The notes: a model not told the origin generated them from the letters alone. Counted from the first letter of the stretch, positions 40,171-53,600 are shown. The stretch: DNA of 64,000 bases from Cordylochernes scorpioides (GCA_030710605.1 CP092874.1:23139007-23203006); one strand, 5' to 3'. Translations and numbers: made by a program.

Positions 40171-42175
40171 AAACAATATTATTTGAATATCTCTAAGAAT
40201 AAGTCTCAAATTCAGGTCAACAACAATACTATGACACCATTTTTGACAAATTCAACCAAAGGTTTACCTATATGCCTAATTTTTAGCTATTACCCAATCA
40301 ATGTAGGAGTGGCTGTGGGTTCATAACATCCTAAAGGTTATATATACTATGATATATAGATAAATGTTCCATCTAGTGATGTAGTGGGCTTTCTTCAGAA
40401 AGAATAAATTCTAAAAGTGAAGGGGAATGGTGTTCATGTCCTAAAAAGAGAAAAACCTCTCCTTTTTAACAATCTTTCAAGGTGAAAACATCTCAAGGAG
40501 GAGTTTCTAATAAATGGAGAGAAATCCACAGAAGTCTATTATTCTACCTCACTTTGATACAGGGGATTAAATTATTGTTTATTTCCTTATATGGTCTAAA
40601 ATCTCAGACAAAAATATTCACCCCATTTGAAATACTTCTTTGGTAGATTTAGCCAATTTCATATTTTATTTCTTTGGATGTTAGAAATTTTTACCTCCTC
40701 TCCTCTTGATCAGGATCATGGCCCAAAACCATGGTATTATGGATAGATATATTTTCAAAATTGGTATTTTGGCTCATTCATTGGCATGATTCTAAGCATT
40801 TTGTTCAGAGAAAATAAAAAAGGGTGCATTGTTTTGAAGCATTTAAAAGGGGTTTATTTTTACATAAGTATAATCTATTACAATAAGTTTAGGTGTCAAA
40901 TAGTAAATATGTACTAAAGAGACAAAATGTTGCTGAGAATTATACAAGATTCAGAAGTCCAGGTGATGCAGAGAAAGAAAGAACATGTTTTATACTTTGA
41001 AACATAATATGTAAATAAAAACTGAGGAAGGGGTGAATTAGAATCCACATTCCTGTTATGGAATAGAATCTCTTTGAAGGCAAAAAAACATCATGTTTGC
41101 ATTAATTTGTATTTTTTATAAAACATATTTGCAATAAACTGTTTCACACAATGTTTGTTATTTATTTAGAATTCAGAAGATTCTTTCAACATAAAGTCTT
41201 GGGTTAATTTTATTTATTTGCTATGGACTTGGAACATTTGCTGAAGATTTCCTTTTTTCAAGAATCTACTTCATAGTGGCAAACCCCCTTGAATATGGGA
41301 ATTGCAAGGAAAAAAGACCAAATTCCAATTGTATATCTTAATCCTTTATATTTGGATGATTAGGTATTTTTAATTGAATGAAACTGGTTTTACAATTAAT
41401 AGTGTTCAATTTTTTTACCTTTAGAAATTACCTATGCTAATATTTTTTCACATAACAGATATTTTAAACTATTTTCATTTTTTTCATTTGTGTCACATTG
41501 ATGGGTGTCCATTATTATAAATCCTTATTGATGCACAAGATTTAATGCAAGGTTAAGTATAGATGCCAAATAAAATTCCTTATCGACCACTGTGGAACCC
41601 TAGTCTATATTATGTTTTTAAATAGGGGGAAATCAATGAAAAAAGATATATAAAATTTAGCCCTCTCTTTTAAACATATTTTATTATTATGAAAATAGAT
41701 TTATTAGGCTTCCTTTTTCTATTTTGCTCAGAAGAATTAATAAATAGATTTTTTTCAGAAATATAAAACATTGCAATATAGCCTTTTAAATTCGAATATT
41801 GATAATTCAACCATGTTTCAATGTTTTGACTTCCAGCCTATCAAATAACCATTGTTAATTCAACTAAATGATATTTTGACTGATTTAAAAAATATATAAT
41901 ATGACAACATAATGTTTTTTAACACCTTTGCTGAAAATGCAATACTTTGGCATGCAGGACATGTCAGCCATAGTTAATGTACGCAAACTTATCTTAAAGT
42001 TAAAAGAGACGCAAATATTGCTGTCGATGATAGGCCAATTTTTTGTTTCCTCTTGGAAGATTTTGGCCTAACTTAAGTAGCTGCTAATTACCAGCATAAA
42101 CAATGAGGTGTCTTAGAGTGTAACGTTATCCTATATGAAATAACACACAAAAGAGGAAAGACATCCATGCCTTTT
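40171..42175. other. Segment C, unit 1, no gene
   Basis: The part from 40770 is repeated at 43660 and 47290. A 64-codon frame in unit 2 (44799-44993) is broken by stops in units 1 and 3, so it is not a conserved gene. Confidence 0.5.
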
Positions 42176-42289
42176 AAACACAAGGTAATAAGACCAAATA
42201 AATAAATAGTGTGTTATGTTTCGGTAACAATGCTATTACAGAAACGTCACACTTTATTTTTTTGGATTTGATCTTATTACCTTGTGTTT
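42176..42289. repeat. P1 palindrome
   Basis: AAACACAAGGTAATAAGACC arms. Centre GTTTCGGTAACAATGC. Marks the junction between units 1 and 2. Confidence 0.8.
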
Positions 42290-42557
42290 ATAATCTATAA
42301 TCCAAATTGTGCCTTATCATCAGTAATGGTAGGTTTTTTGTAACAATAATAGAAGAATATTGTATTCTGCGCCACATGTACTGTAAATCAGCAATAACAT
42401 TGTGAGGATATCTTATCCATTATTTCAACGCCCACCTGATAACATAACTTGTTGCCATTGTCACTTCTTGCTGCCAAGTGCTGAAAGATAGAAACTGAGG
42501 TTTGTATGACTGCAGTTTACAATTACTAGTGGAATTGATTCCCTACTTTAGTTAGAC

Positions 42558-42729
42558 TACAAGAAAATAAGACCTAATCCAAATGTGTGACGTTTGGGCA
42601 ACAGAGTTGTTACCATCATTAGACCAAAGAATATTAAAATATTTTATTATTTTGTCTGATGGTAACAACGCTGTTGCTGAAACATCACACACTATTAATT
42701 TATTTGGATTAGGTCTTATTTTCTTGTGG
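42558..42729. repeat. P1-related palindrome, second form
   Basis: Same as 35048-35219; the right arm reads CTGATGGTAACAACGC..TTGCTGAAAC. Confidence 0.75.
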
Positions 42730-45062
42730 CTATAATCTATATTCCAAATTGGGCTTTATCACTTTAGTTAGACCTTTGAATCCGTACTGTTGAAGCCAAC
42801 TCAACACATCTAGGATGTAGAGGAAAATAATTTTGTATGCTTTTTTTAGAGCTCTGGTAATTTAATTTAACATTAATTAGACCAGTTTTTAAAAATAAAT
42901 TTATATAGCATTAGATAATCCTTGTTTGAATACAAATACTGTATTTGGATGAAATTACGATACTTCGACACTTGTGACACAGCGGCCATAGTTAGTGTAT
43001 GCGCACTATGCTTAAAAAAAGTAATTTAAATACATTGCCAATATTATAAAAATATATTAATCATACCTTTGGTTATCCTTGAAAATTGTCCTCTAGCAGT
43101 GAATGTTGTGATGAAATCATTTAAATAACTTTAATTCAACCGAAAGTTCTGATCTCTTAGGTGTTATACAAACCTACTGTACAATTTTATCACTAGAAAA
43201 TGTACAAAAACAGTACAATTTTATCATCAGAAAATGTACGAACTTTACAATTTCATCTCTATAATTTCAATATTGGAGCACTGGCAGCATTTACCTGAAA
43301 GTGTTGAATTGTGGTGCCACAAATGGCAGGGCCTCTATCCCTTGTAAATTTCGTGCGTTTAAAATTTTCTAGAGGGAAATTTAGGCATCATTGGTTCAAT
43401 AACCTAACTGAAGAGAACACCGACATTAAGGTTTCTTGAAGACTAACATTCAACTATTATTTAAACTTACGGAATCAGCTAAAATGTCAATAAATAAAAT
43501 TCTTGTTATAAACAACCATAAAGTATTTCTTTAAAAGTTCATTATTTTTATAATTAAATATTTAGCTTTTCTTTATTCATTTTTTCCAAATGCAATTAAA
43601 CATTTAGATAAAATGATATTTGTAATTTTTCATTGGTGCCAAGATGCATGGCATGCATTTGACTCATTCATTGGCATGATTCTAAGCATTTTGTTCAGAG
43701 AAAAAAATAAGGTTGCATTGTTTTGAAGCATTTAGTAGGGGTTTATTTTTGCATAAGTATAATCTATTACAATAAGTTTAGGTGTCAAATAGTAAATATG
43801 TACTAGAGACAAGATGTTGCTGAGAATTATACAAGATTCAGAAAAGAAGTCCAGGTGATGCAGAGAAAGAAAGAACATGCTTTATACTTTGAAACATAAT
43901 ATGTAAATAAAAACTGAGGAAGGGGTGAATTAGAATCCCCATTCCTGTTTTGGAATAGAATCTCTTTGAAGGAAAAAAAACATCATATTTGCAGCAATTT
44001 GTATTTTTTCTAAAACATATTTGCAATAAACTGTGTTACACAATGTTATTTATTTAGAATTCAGAATATACTGTCTTCATAAAGTCTTGGGTTAATTTTA
44101 TTTACTTGCTATGGACTTGGAACATTTGCTGAATATTTATTTTTTTCAAGAATCTACTTCATAGTGGCAAACCCCCTTGAATATGGGAATTGCAAGGAAA
44201 AAAGACCAAATTCCAATTGTACATCTTCATCCTTTATATATGGAAGATTAGTTATTTTTAATTGAATGAAACTTGTTTATAAATAATAGTGTTCAATTTT
44301 TTTACCTTTAGAGATTACCTTTGCCAATATTTTTTCACATAACAGATATTTTTAACTATTTGCTTTTTTTCATTTGTGTCACATTGATGGGTGTCCATTA
44401 TTATAAATCCTTATTGATTCACAAGATTTAATGCAAGGTCAAGAATAGATTCCAAATAAAAATCCTTATCGACCACTGTGGAACCCTAGTATATATTATG
44501 TTTTTAAATAGGGGGAAATTAATGAACAAAGATTTATAAAATTTAGCCCTCTTTTAAACATATACCATTTTATTATTATGAAAATAGATTTATTAGGCAT
44601 CCTTTTTCTATTTTTCTCAGGAGAATTAATAAATATATTTTTTCAGAAATATAAAACATTACAATTTATCCATATAAATTTGACTAATGATAATTCACCA
44701 TGTTACAATGTTCTGACTTCCTGCCTATCAAATAACCATTGTTAATTCAAATAAATGATATTTTGACTTATTTAAAAAATATATAATATGACAACATAAT
44801 GTTTTTAACACCTTTGCTGAAAATGCAATATTTCAGCACGCAGGACATGTTAGACATAGTTAATGTTCGCACACCTATCTTAAAGTTCAAAAGAGACGCA
44901 AATATTGCTGTTGATGACAGGCCAATTTTTTGTTTCCTCTTGGAAGATTTTGGTTTAACTTATGTACTTGCTAATTACCAGAATAAACAATGAGGTGTCT
45001 TAGAGTGTAACGTTTTCCTATATGAAATAACACACAAAAGAGGAAAAACATCCATGCCTTTT

Positions 45063-45176
45063 AAACACAAGGTAATAAGACCAAATAAATAAATAGTGTG
45101 TTATGTTTCGGTAACAACGCTATTACAGAAACGTCACACTTTATTTTTTTAGATTTGGTCTTATTACCTTGTGTTT
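45063..45176. repeat. P1 palindrome
   Basis: Same family as 42176-42289; junction between units 2 and 3. Confidence 0.8.
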
Positions 45177-45446
45177 ATAATTTATAATCCAAATTGTGCC
45201 TTATCATCAGTAATAGTAGGTTTTTTTGTAACAATAATAGAAGAATATTGGATTCTGCGCCACATGTACTGTAAATCAGCCAATAACATTGTGAGAATAT
45301 CTTATCCATTATTTCAACGCCCACCTGATAAGATAACTTGTTACCATTGTCACTTCTCGCTGCCAAGTGATGAAAGATAGAAACTGAGGTTTGTATGACT
45401 GCATATTACAATTACTAGTGGAATTGATTCCCTACTTTAGTTAGAC

Positions 45447-45619
45447 TACAAGAAAATAAGACCTAATCCAAATGTGTGACGTTTGGGCAACAGAGTTGTT
45501 ACCATCATTAGACCAAAGAATATTAAAATATTTTATTATTTTGTCTGATGGTAACAACGCTGTTGCCGAAACATCACACACTATAAATTTATTTGGATTA
45601 GGTCTTATTTTCTTGTGGC
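45447..45619. repeat. P1-related palindrome, second form
   Basis: Same as 35048-35219; the right arm reads CTGATGGTAACAACGC..TTGCCGAAAC. Confidence 0.75.
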
Positions 45620-47691
45620 TATAATCTATAGTCCAAATTGTTCTTTATCACTTTAGTTAGACCTTTGACTCGTACTGTTGAAGCCAACTCAACACATCTA
45701 GGATGTAGAGGAAAATAATTTTGTATGCTTTTTTTAGAGCTCTGGTAATTTAATTTAACATTAATTCGACCAGTTTTTAAAAAGGAATTTTGATAGCATT
45801 AGATAATTCTTGTTTGAATACAAATATTTGGATAAAATTACGATACTTCGACACTTGTGACACAGCGGCCATAGATAGTGTATGTGGACCATGCTTAAAA
45901 AAAGTCTTTAAATACATTGCCAATATTATAAAAATATATTAATCATACCTTTGGTTATCCTTGAAAAATGTCCTCTAGCAGTGAATGTTGTGATGAAATC
46001 ATTTAAATAACTTTAATTCAACCGAAAGTTCTGATCTCTTAGGTGTTATACAAGTCTACTGTACAATTTTATCACTAGAAAAGGTACAAAAACAGTACAA
46101 TTTTATCAATAGAAAATATACAAACTTTACAATTTCATCTCTATAATTTCAATATTGGAGCACTGGCAGCATTTACCTGAAAGTGTTGAATTGTGGTGCC
46201 ACAAAAGGCGGGGCCGCTATCCCTTGTAAATTATGTGCGTTTAAACATTTAGATAAAATGATATCTGTAATTTTTCATTTGTGCCAAGATGCATTTTTGT
46301 CCCTCACCAAAAGTTGATCATAAAATATTCTAAATGAATGAAATAAAATAGATCTAATAGTAACACACACAATTCATATTAACAAATTATTATTTAAAAT
46401 ATATAGCAAAAGAGAGGTTTTTAAAAATATTTTAAAGATTTAATATTTGCTTTCCATGATAAAATGTCCACTAGCAATAAATGCTGTGATGAAATAATCT
46501 GTCCTCAATTTATCACAGACTTTAATTCAACAAAAACCTCCGATTCCTTGGTATGTTCAATCAAAGAAGTTAGACTGTAATAACTCTACAATCCACATGT
46601 TCCAATTTTATGTTCCCTTTCTGGATAATATTAGGAATTCATTGATCAGGACACATTTCATGATTTTATTTCTCTTAAAAGTTTCTATACAGATTCCAAG
46701 AGCAAGTTACTACTAGTTCCTTTTAAAGATCATGTTAACTAAGACTTGATCCTTTTTTTTTTCTGTAAATATTTAATATTTTCCTTGAGCAATGATTTTC
46801 TCCAAAATAAGGACAAATTGAGAAAAAGGCATTTCCTGATCGTGTAAACTAAAAGTAGGTGATGGCTTGCGCCATCCGTCAGAATAAATATCAACTAATC
46901 CTTGATTTTCAATTATTCCAGAATTGGCCAAATACCCATTCTTGACTAATCAAGAAAAGCTAACCACATCTGGCTGTTGGCCCTCAGCAGCATGGTGCAA
47001 GCTGTACCTTAATGACCACAATAAAACCTTGGACTGACAAGAGCATTAGACAGAAACCATTGGCTCCAGGTGGGCACTTAATTTGCCAAAGCTGCAGTTG
47101 GGGCTTTGTCATCGACCCTTAATTGGCGGTGATGGCCGATCAATGGCATTTAGTGTTGGTGTCTATTTTGATGGGAGAGGCAACCTTTATATTTATAGAT
47201 CAATTTGTCTTGAGAGATTTCATCTGAATTTATATAAATATTATTATGGTACAGTTAAACCTATCTATAGTGCCTCCTCTTGGGACTCACCAAAATATAT
47301 TATAAATTCGACTAATGATAATTCACCATGTTTCAATGTCCTGACTTCCAGCCTATCAAATAACCATTGTTAATTCAAATAAATTATATTTTGACTTATT
47401 TAAAAAATATATAATATGACAACATAATGTTTTTTAACACCTTTGCTGAAAATGCAATACTTCGGCACGCAAGACATGTCAGCCATAGTTAATGTACGCA
47501 CACCTATCTTAAAGTTAAAAAGAGACGCAAATATTGCTGTCAATGACAGGCCAAATTTTTGTTTCCTCTTGGCAGATTTTGGCCTAACTTAAGTAGCTGC
47601 TAATTACCAGCATAAACAATGAGGTGTCTCAGAGTGTAACGTTTTCCTATATGAAATAACACACAAAAGAGGAAAGACTTCCATTCCTTTT

Positions 47692-47816
47692 AAACACAAG
47701 GTAATAAAACCAAATAAATAAATAGTGTGTTATGTTTCGGTAACAACGCAATTACAGAAATGTCACACATTATTTTTTTTGGATTTGGTCTTATTACCTT
47801 GTGTTTATAATATGAT
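47692..47816. repeat. P1 palindrome
   Basis: Same family; closes the A-B-C array on the right. Confidence 0.8.
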
Positions 47817-47817
47817 G

Positions 47818-47905
47818 CATTAGTGCGCCATTAATTTGTCTATTGCAGTAAGGACAGTAAAATGGTTTATTTTTTAAAACAATCATACGCGTCTATAAAG
47901 CAAGG
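47818..47905 (-). mobile_element. S1 fragment, diverged, inverted
   Basis: The reverse complement carries CCTTACTGCAATAGACAAATTAATG and TTTATAGACGCGTATGATTG, matching the middle of S1. The structured end is missing. Confidence 0.5.
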
Positions 47906-49494
47906 TTTTTCCATATGCATTCAAACTAGTGATTTTGTTACATTGTTGTTTATTATCGTTTGTTTATATAAAAAATTACATTGTATGTGATGATAATAAC
48001 AAAAATGAAATTTTAAATTAATATACATAATTCATTGAAAAAAAAAGAAATAATTAATTATAAAATTCACAAACGTGACAATATCTTATTTAAAATTTAA
48101 TAAATGTTTTCAAAAAATTATGTTTTCAAAAATATATTTAAACGCATATAACAATATTTATATTTATATACGTTTATAAATCTATATATAGGTGGTCTGG
48201 ATGTATTCTAGAATCGTTTTAACAAATGTTCGTTGGGCAAACTTTTAGTCGGGTAAAAACCGGGCGAAGCTGGGAACATATATGTACTATTTTGAAATAG
48301 GTGAATAAATTAAACAGGAATAAAGTGAACAAAGTTTTAGAATTAAAAAGAAGGCAGAAAATTTTACTTGAAATATCATCTTTTAAAGAAAAATTTAGTG
48401 ATTGTTTACCTTCCAGCTAGCACCCTATTTATTTAACATTCTAGCTGCTCAATCTTCTTAGACATTCATGTCTTTCCTGTATTTTATTTCAAATAACAGA
48501 ATGTTACTTTATAAAACAACTCTTTGTTTATTCCAGTAACTATCAGTTAGGTTTAAATTGGGTCCAGGATGGACAAAAATTGAAGAAAGTTGGTGCCGGA
48601 ATTTACGTCTCATTATAACTTTTAAGAATGGTGCACATATGCTAATTACAGCCATGGTGTTCTGAGAGTCAGCCTGTTGTGTTTTTAGTAATAAATTATT
48701 TTTTTAAACAAGAATTGTCCATGAAAGTTTGTCAACTTATTGATGGTGTTAAATTGTTGTTTGTACAAATTAATGTTTAGTATTTGACAGGCTTGAGTTG
48801 TGGACATGAGAATATGGTCGAATAAATGCCAGAGTTGAATTATCATGTGTTGAATCAACAAGGTTATTCTGTATTTCTAACAATATTCTTACCATTATTT
48901 ATAACTTGGTTCATACTACTGATTTATTTGTATGGAAGGCTCATTGCACCACAAATGATTGTGGCTATTTTCTACTTTTAATACTATTCCAGACCATAGC
49001 TGCCATATAGAAGTCTGATATTTAGTACATTTGTGTTGTTTACTTTTGTTTAAAAAATTTTGACTTCCACATGGTTTGGAAGTATATTGAAAATTACTCA
49101 TAAAATTTTTAAAGATTATAGAAGTTGATCCATTCATGACAACCCAGACCATATTTAATGAACTCCAGCCACTCAATTTGCCAAAGAAATGGCTGTGCCT
49201 ATTTTTGTTAGTTTGAAAGGAATTTTTCTTCTCTCGTGATTTCAGAACCATAGTAACCATTAGAAAAAGGCTCCTCTTATTGGAAGGTTGGTAATTAGTA
49301 AAAATGGTAATTGTTTAATAAAAACTGTCATTTGTAGAGAGGAGTCTCATAGTGAGACTGACCTTTCATGTAGATTCTACTTTAGTAATGTCACCACATT
49401 TGGCCTCTTTCTTTTTTCTCTCACGAAAATAATAAAATACTTTATCTCTTTGCTACCAAATTTTCTTTTTATACTTGTTCAACTTTCAACTTAG
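47906..49494. other. Upstream region of TRAF-like copy B
   Basis: 47906-48280 is AT-rich and unrelated to copy A. From about 48285 it matches 25610 onward. It contains a CGGGTAAAAACCGGGCGAAG patch near 48250 of unknown origin. A 114-codon minus-strand frame (48916-49260) is not open in copy A and has no clear domain. The stretch ends with a pyrimidine-rich tract and TTAG (49491-49494), a good splice acceptor. Earlier exons are not recognised. Confidence 0.5.
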
Positions 49495-50739
49495 AAATGT
49501 TCTCCAACTGTTTGTATCATGTTCCAGAACATGGAGAACACCTGCCCATTCCAGGGATGTTCCCAGACCTTCAACAATATGCCGGAAGCCATGTTGCACA
49601 CTACCTTGTGCCAATTTTTTTTGGTGGATTGCCCTCAGTCCTGCAGAACAAAAATATTGAGAAAAGATCTGGCATCTCACTTGACCGTAGCCTGCAAACG
49701 TCTATTTGGAAGTTGTAAGTTTTGTGGGGCAGTCCTTACTCGGGATTCTCTCCAGCAACATGAGGATCTGTGTGGCCAAATTGGTGTCAACACTGGGGAG
49801 GGTGTGAGGTCAGAATTGTCCACTGGCCCAACTACAACCTCACTTGGTGAAAATCATCTACAAGGATTGGAGAGAGATTTGAAAAACACAAAGGAAGAAC
49901 TGGAAACTGTGAAGGCAGAATTACAAAACACTAAAGGAGAACTGAATGCTGTGAAGTCTGAATTACATGTTAACAAAAAAGAACTAGAAACTATGCTGAC
50001 AAAACAACAAGTTGATAAAAAAAAACTGAAAGCTAGGCAAATAGAATTAATTCCTAACAAGGAAGAAATAAAAAAATTTAAAAAAGGAGAAAATTTTAAA
50101 GACAAAAAAATTGATTCTTCGAAGGAAGAACTAGAAAGTATGAAAACAGAACAACAAGGTACTAAGAAAGAACTGGCCACTGTGAGAACAGAGCTCCAAA
50201 CAACTACCACCACCTGCTGTGATGTTCAATGTCATGAGAATCCTGTGAAAATGGCAGATGTGGGGCTTGACCTTACACTTGGTGTCCAGAACTGGCTTCC
50301 TGATGATGACTATGAATCTGACACGGTGATGAAACTTAAGAAATATCTCTATGGAAGTGGAGATCACAGAGATACATTGCACTACTTCTGTTTATTTGAA
50401 TGGAATAATTGGACTAAAGACTCCCAATATAGATCAGAGGAGGTAATTGAGGATATAGATGGCTCTCTGTACAATGTTAGGACCAAGTGGAGAGTTGGAG
50501 GAGAGAAGACTGAGGTTGAGGTGTCATTCCATCAGAGAGGTGGAGTTATCAACACCCTTGCCCAATATAAATATTTTATTCTGTATGTGGAGGGTACTGT
50601 TCTCACTGTTGGAGTTGTTATCAACTCTGTGTTGGTTGGTCAAACCTGCCGCTACCTGATAGACACAGAGAAGTTGATAGATTTTGATGAAACCGATTTT
50701 TTAATTTTTGCACATATAATTTTGTGTAAAGCACAGTGA
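49495..50739 (+). CDS. TRAF-type zinc-finger protein with coiled coil and unknown C-terminal domain
   Basis: Probably the last or only exon: it starts after an acceptor-like TTAG, and the frame is open from 49495, with the first ATG at 49519 (406 residues). Three TRAF-type zinc fingers are visible, residues numbered from that ATG: C9-C14-H27-C31, C38-C42-H54-C59 and C66-C69-H81-C85. Residues about 112-225 form a Lys/Glu-rich coiled coil with repeats such as ELETVK, ELQNTK and ELNAVK. Residues about 245-406 form a compact domain (LGVQNWLPD, KKYLYGSGDHRDTLHYFCLF, TKWRVGGEKTEVEVSFHQ, YFILYVEG) that does not look like the usual MATH/TRAF-C domain, and I do not recognise it. TRAF fingers usually bind proteins in receptor signalling; that role here is inference. 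Confidence 0.8.
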   Translation, partial: KCSPTVCIMFQNMENTCPFQGCSQTFNNMPEAMLHTTLCQFFLVDCPQSCRTKILRKDLASHLTVACKRLFGSCKFCGAVLTRDSLQQHEDLCGQIGVNTGEGVRSELSTGPTTTSLGENHLQGLERDLKNTKEELETVKAELQNTKGELNAVKSELHVNKKELETMLTKQQVDKKKLKARQIELIPNKEEIKKFKKGENFKDKKIDSSKEELESMKTEQQGTKKELATVRTELQTTTTTCCDVQCHENPVKMADVGLDLTLGVQNWLPDDDYESDTVMKLKKYLYGSGDHRDTLHYFCLFEWNNWTKDSQYRSEEVIEDIDGSLYNVRTKWRVGGEKTEVEVSFHQRGGVINTLAQYKYFILYVEGTVLTVGVVINSVLVGQTCRYLIDTEKLIDFDETDFLIFAHIILCKAQ

Positions 50740-51330
50740 TATATTTTCTGCAGAGAGAAATTCCATTATTACCATCAGTTACCACAAAAATATAATTAGG
50801 ATCACTATGTCAACAATAGTTCTCCATTTTAACTTTCAGTCATTTTATATCTCCACATATAATTTATCATTTTATATCAACTGACCTTATTCTCCCAACA
50901 TACATTGTAACAAACACATTATTTACATTTCAAATTGTTAAATTTATTCCTTATAACAATGAATTATATTGTTTGACATAGAAAAATTAGGAAAGACAAA
51001 GGTCAGGATGATAAAGTAATTCATTTGTATTCCCACAATTAAACCCTTTTTACATCAAAGAACAGAGAGGCAAAGAGATATGTTTACCTTGTAGCAAAAT
51101 ATTGAAATTAGGTATCTCTTTATGTTAAATATTCTGTTATCCTATTTTCATCATGTTTATAAATAACCCATTTTTATATAAAACTATCATCATGGCATTA
51201 TAAAATATCAATGGTAATTTCCTAATGGTATTGATCTAGACCAGTATCAGTACTGAATGGGATTTATTTCTAATCACTTGTATGGTTGTTTGAATAAAAT
51301 ATATTTGCCACATGTCTCTTTAGTGTATTA
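50740..51330. other. 3' flank of TRAF-like copy B
   Basis: Matches 27907-28560; non-coding. Confidence 0.6.
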
Positions 51331-51471
51331 AATAACCACTAACTTGAAGTTAACTACATATCATGATTATCATGGCCTGTGACATGTTTACTTAGAAGTA
51401 AAAAATATCCATATAGACCAATTTAAACGCTGGTCACTTAATTTACTCATCTAATTCCAATAGCCAATTAC

Positions 51472-52585
51472 TTCAGGACGGGTTGGGTTGATTCCGCCCA
51501 TGCCTAAACTTAATATATGAAAAATATATATTTTTCGTTTACTGAGAGCTACCAGCGTCCATGTATTTCAATTTTACAGTGGTACAAACATTTTCCAACC
51601 ATCATTTATAAATATAATTTGGTAAAGGGGTATAAATTTGCATGTGGGGGCGGATTCAGCCCAGCCCATTCAGGAGCTTGAGAATTTTTCAGCCAGTGTT
51701 AGCTCGTGGCTCATAATTGAGTCGCTGTCTTCAGCTATTTTTTAGCTTCCTCTTATAAAAAAAACACTTTTTTCTTTGAATAAGTAGAATTATCAATCAA
51801 GTTAACAGAGATAACTATTCCTGCCAACCCAAATTATATATAAGTTTTAGAGATTAATCGACCATTTTAGAAGAGTAATAGAAATATTACAGCAGACAAT
51901 TGGTTCACTTCAGTAGAATAAGTTGAAAAAACATGGCCTTACATATTTAGGTAGGATGAGAAAGAATAAACCTCAGATTTCACCACAATTTCAACCGCAC
52001 CCTAATAGAGAATTAGTAACATCTATTTTTGGTTTCTCTGGAACAACCACTTTAGACTTCTATGTTCCCCCCCCCCCCCCCCCCCAAAAAAAAGAAAATT
52101 GGTAATAGGATTGATAAAAAGAATAAAAAAGAAAGGAGTAATATTATTGGTGATCTTGGGAGAGAATTGACTGATGAACACCTGGCCACACATAATCTCA
52201 ATTCTCTCTCGCTGGAATTACAGATGACAATTCAAGAAGAATGATGGTTCAAGTACATCAAGGGAATCTACGATGCCACAACAATCTGATAATCCAAAAA
52301 GGTGCTACAATGTCCAGCAAAAAAGCGGTAATAAATAAAAACCTTTGCTTTGTATGTCAATTAAGCAATTGCAAAAACATTTATTAATAATTTGTGAAAT
52401 CTGTAAATAGATTATATTCAGAAATTTTAAACGTCAAAATCTCTATGTTAACATTTGTACTCATTAAATATTTTTTGAATATTGATTTCAATCATTATTT
52501 AGCGCTTATTTCATAAAATTACATGAGTGGGTTGAATCTACCTAACCCGTCCATTTATGTAAGGAAAATTCCCCTGTCCAGTTAA
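51472..52585 (+). mobile_element. PB-1 piggyBac-like element, copy 3
   Basis: The right TTAA is at 52582-52585; the left TTAA is damaged (CTTCAGGACGGGTTGGG). It holds the uninterrupted counterpart of the Copia target (GCGGTAATAAATAAA near 52332) and a Cys-rich remnant after it (LCFVCQLSNCKN, then ICEICK in another frame, about 52348-52409), like the piggyBac Cys-rich C terminus. Confidence 0.65.
51923..52244 (+). pseudogene. piggyBac transposase fragments in PB-1 copy 3
   Basis: As at 824: [31 protein letters not shown], a long C run at 52068-52085, then IGNRIDKKNKKE and [19 protein letters not shown]. The C run marks the deletion joint between the two transposase parts. Confidence 0.55.
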
Positions 52586-53600
52586 GAGTTAATACAATAA
52601 ATCTCTTTGTTATTTAAAAGACATTTCAGAGGAAGAAAGACAGGCATGTCTTTTAAAAATAGACCATCTGGAATACATCCTGAATAGGATTTCAGTGCAA
52701 AACAGACATCTATAAAGGAATTTTTCAAAAGATCTTCATGATTTATTAAAATTTATATTTTTTAATTTTCTTTTTATTTTCTATATATTTTTTTATTTCA
52801 ACTGCTATATTATTCAATTAGAATAAAATATATTTTTTTATTATTTATGTTTTGAAAATATGTATTAATGCCTTTGTCCCTTAAACTGATAATTATTTAT
52901 GAAAATAATAAAATGAATTTAAAAAAAGTACACACAATGATTTCAATTAATATCATTAATCTATGTTACAAAGCAATTTTTTTTAAATGTTATTTTGTCG
53001 AGTTAGATGATTAGTTAATCTTCTAACTTTAATTCAACACTTCCTTTAATTCAACCGAAAGCTCTGATCCCTTGGGGTGTTGAATTAAAGAGGTTCGACT
53101 GTACTTGTCTACTCTCCAGTCAAAACGTGATGTCATCTATTGACCATCTCTGCTAACTAGTGGCCTCAGGTCAGTGACAAAGCCACAACACCAACCAGGA
53201 GACCAGGGTTTCAGGCTAATGGCCTTCATCCGCCCAGTTTCTTAGTTTGTCAAAGCTGGTGTTGCTGCTTTGTCACCGAACAGAGGTCGATAGTTTGTGG
53301 TGATGGTCAATATATGGCATCATTTTTGACATTTATTTTCACGGAAGAGGTGACCTTTATTTTTATTGATTATCATTTTCCTGGAAAATTTTCCATTTAA
53401 GATACTTGTATATTTGAAATTATTAGATTACTTTTCTACTGTTTAATGAAATTGGCATTTTAAACTCTGCTCAACACGTGCAAGTTCATTACAATCTCAC
53501 CTTTAGAGACAGAACTGCCATAATAATTTTAAAAAACTTAATTTACATTTTAACAAAATCTACCTTGATTTAACAGACTATAATTCAACAGGATCACCTA
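52586..53600. other. Spacer matching 1395-2390
   Basis: Non-coding. The palindrome TTAGATGATTAG... is damaged here (AGTTAATCTTCTAA). Includes the pogo-like TACAGTCGAACC end (complement) near 53105. Confidence 0.55.

Larger units (their letters stand above)
34325..47816. other. Tandem triplication of an A-B-C segment
   Basis: Unit 1 is 34325-42175, unit 2 is 42176-45062 and unit 3 is 45063-47691, each opening with a P1 palindrome; a fourth palindrome closes the array at 47692. A = 34779-35969 / 42290-43490 / 45177-46240. B = 37268-38700 / 43490-43655 (mostly deleted) / 46240-47290. C = 40770-42175 / 43660-45062 / 47290-47691. Unit 1 also carries PB-2 and 38700-40770. No convincing gene lies inside. 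Confidence 0.85.

Noticed and set aside
44799..44993. 64-codon frame in segment C
   Set aside because: Stops interrupt it in units 1 and 3, so it is not maintained.
48240..48275. Helitron end (CGGGTAAAAACCGGGCGAAG)
   Set aside because: No terminal hairpin plus CTRR end and no matching start could be found.
48916..49260. 114-codon minus-strand gene upstream of the TRAF-like gene
   Set aside because: The frame is broken in the duplicated region at about 26240-26600 and I see no reliable domain. A faint look of a transposase was not strong enough.
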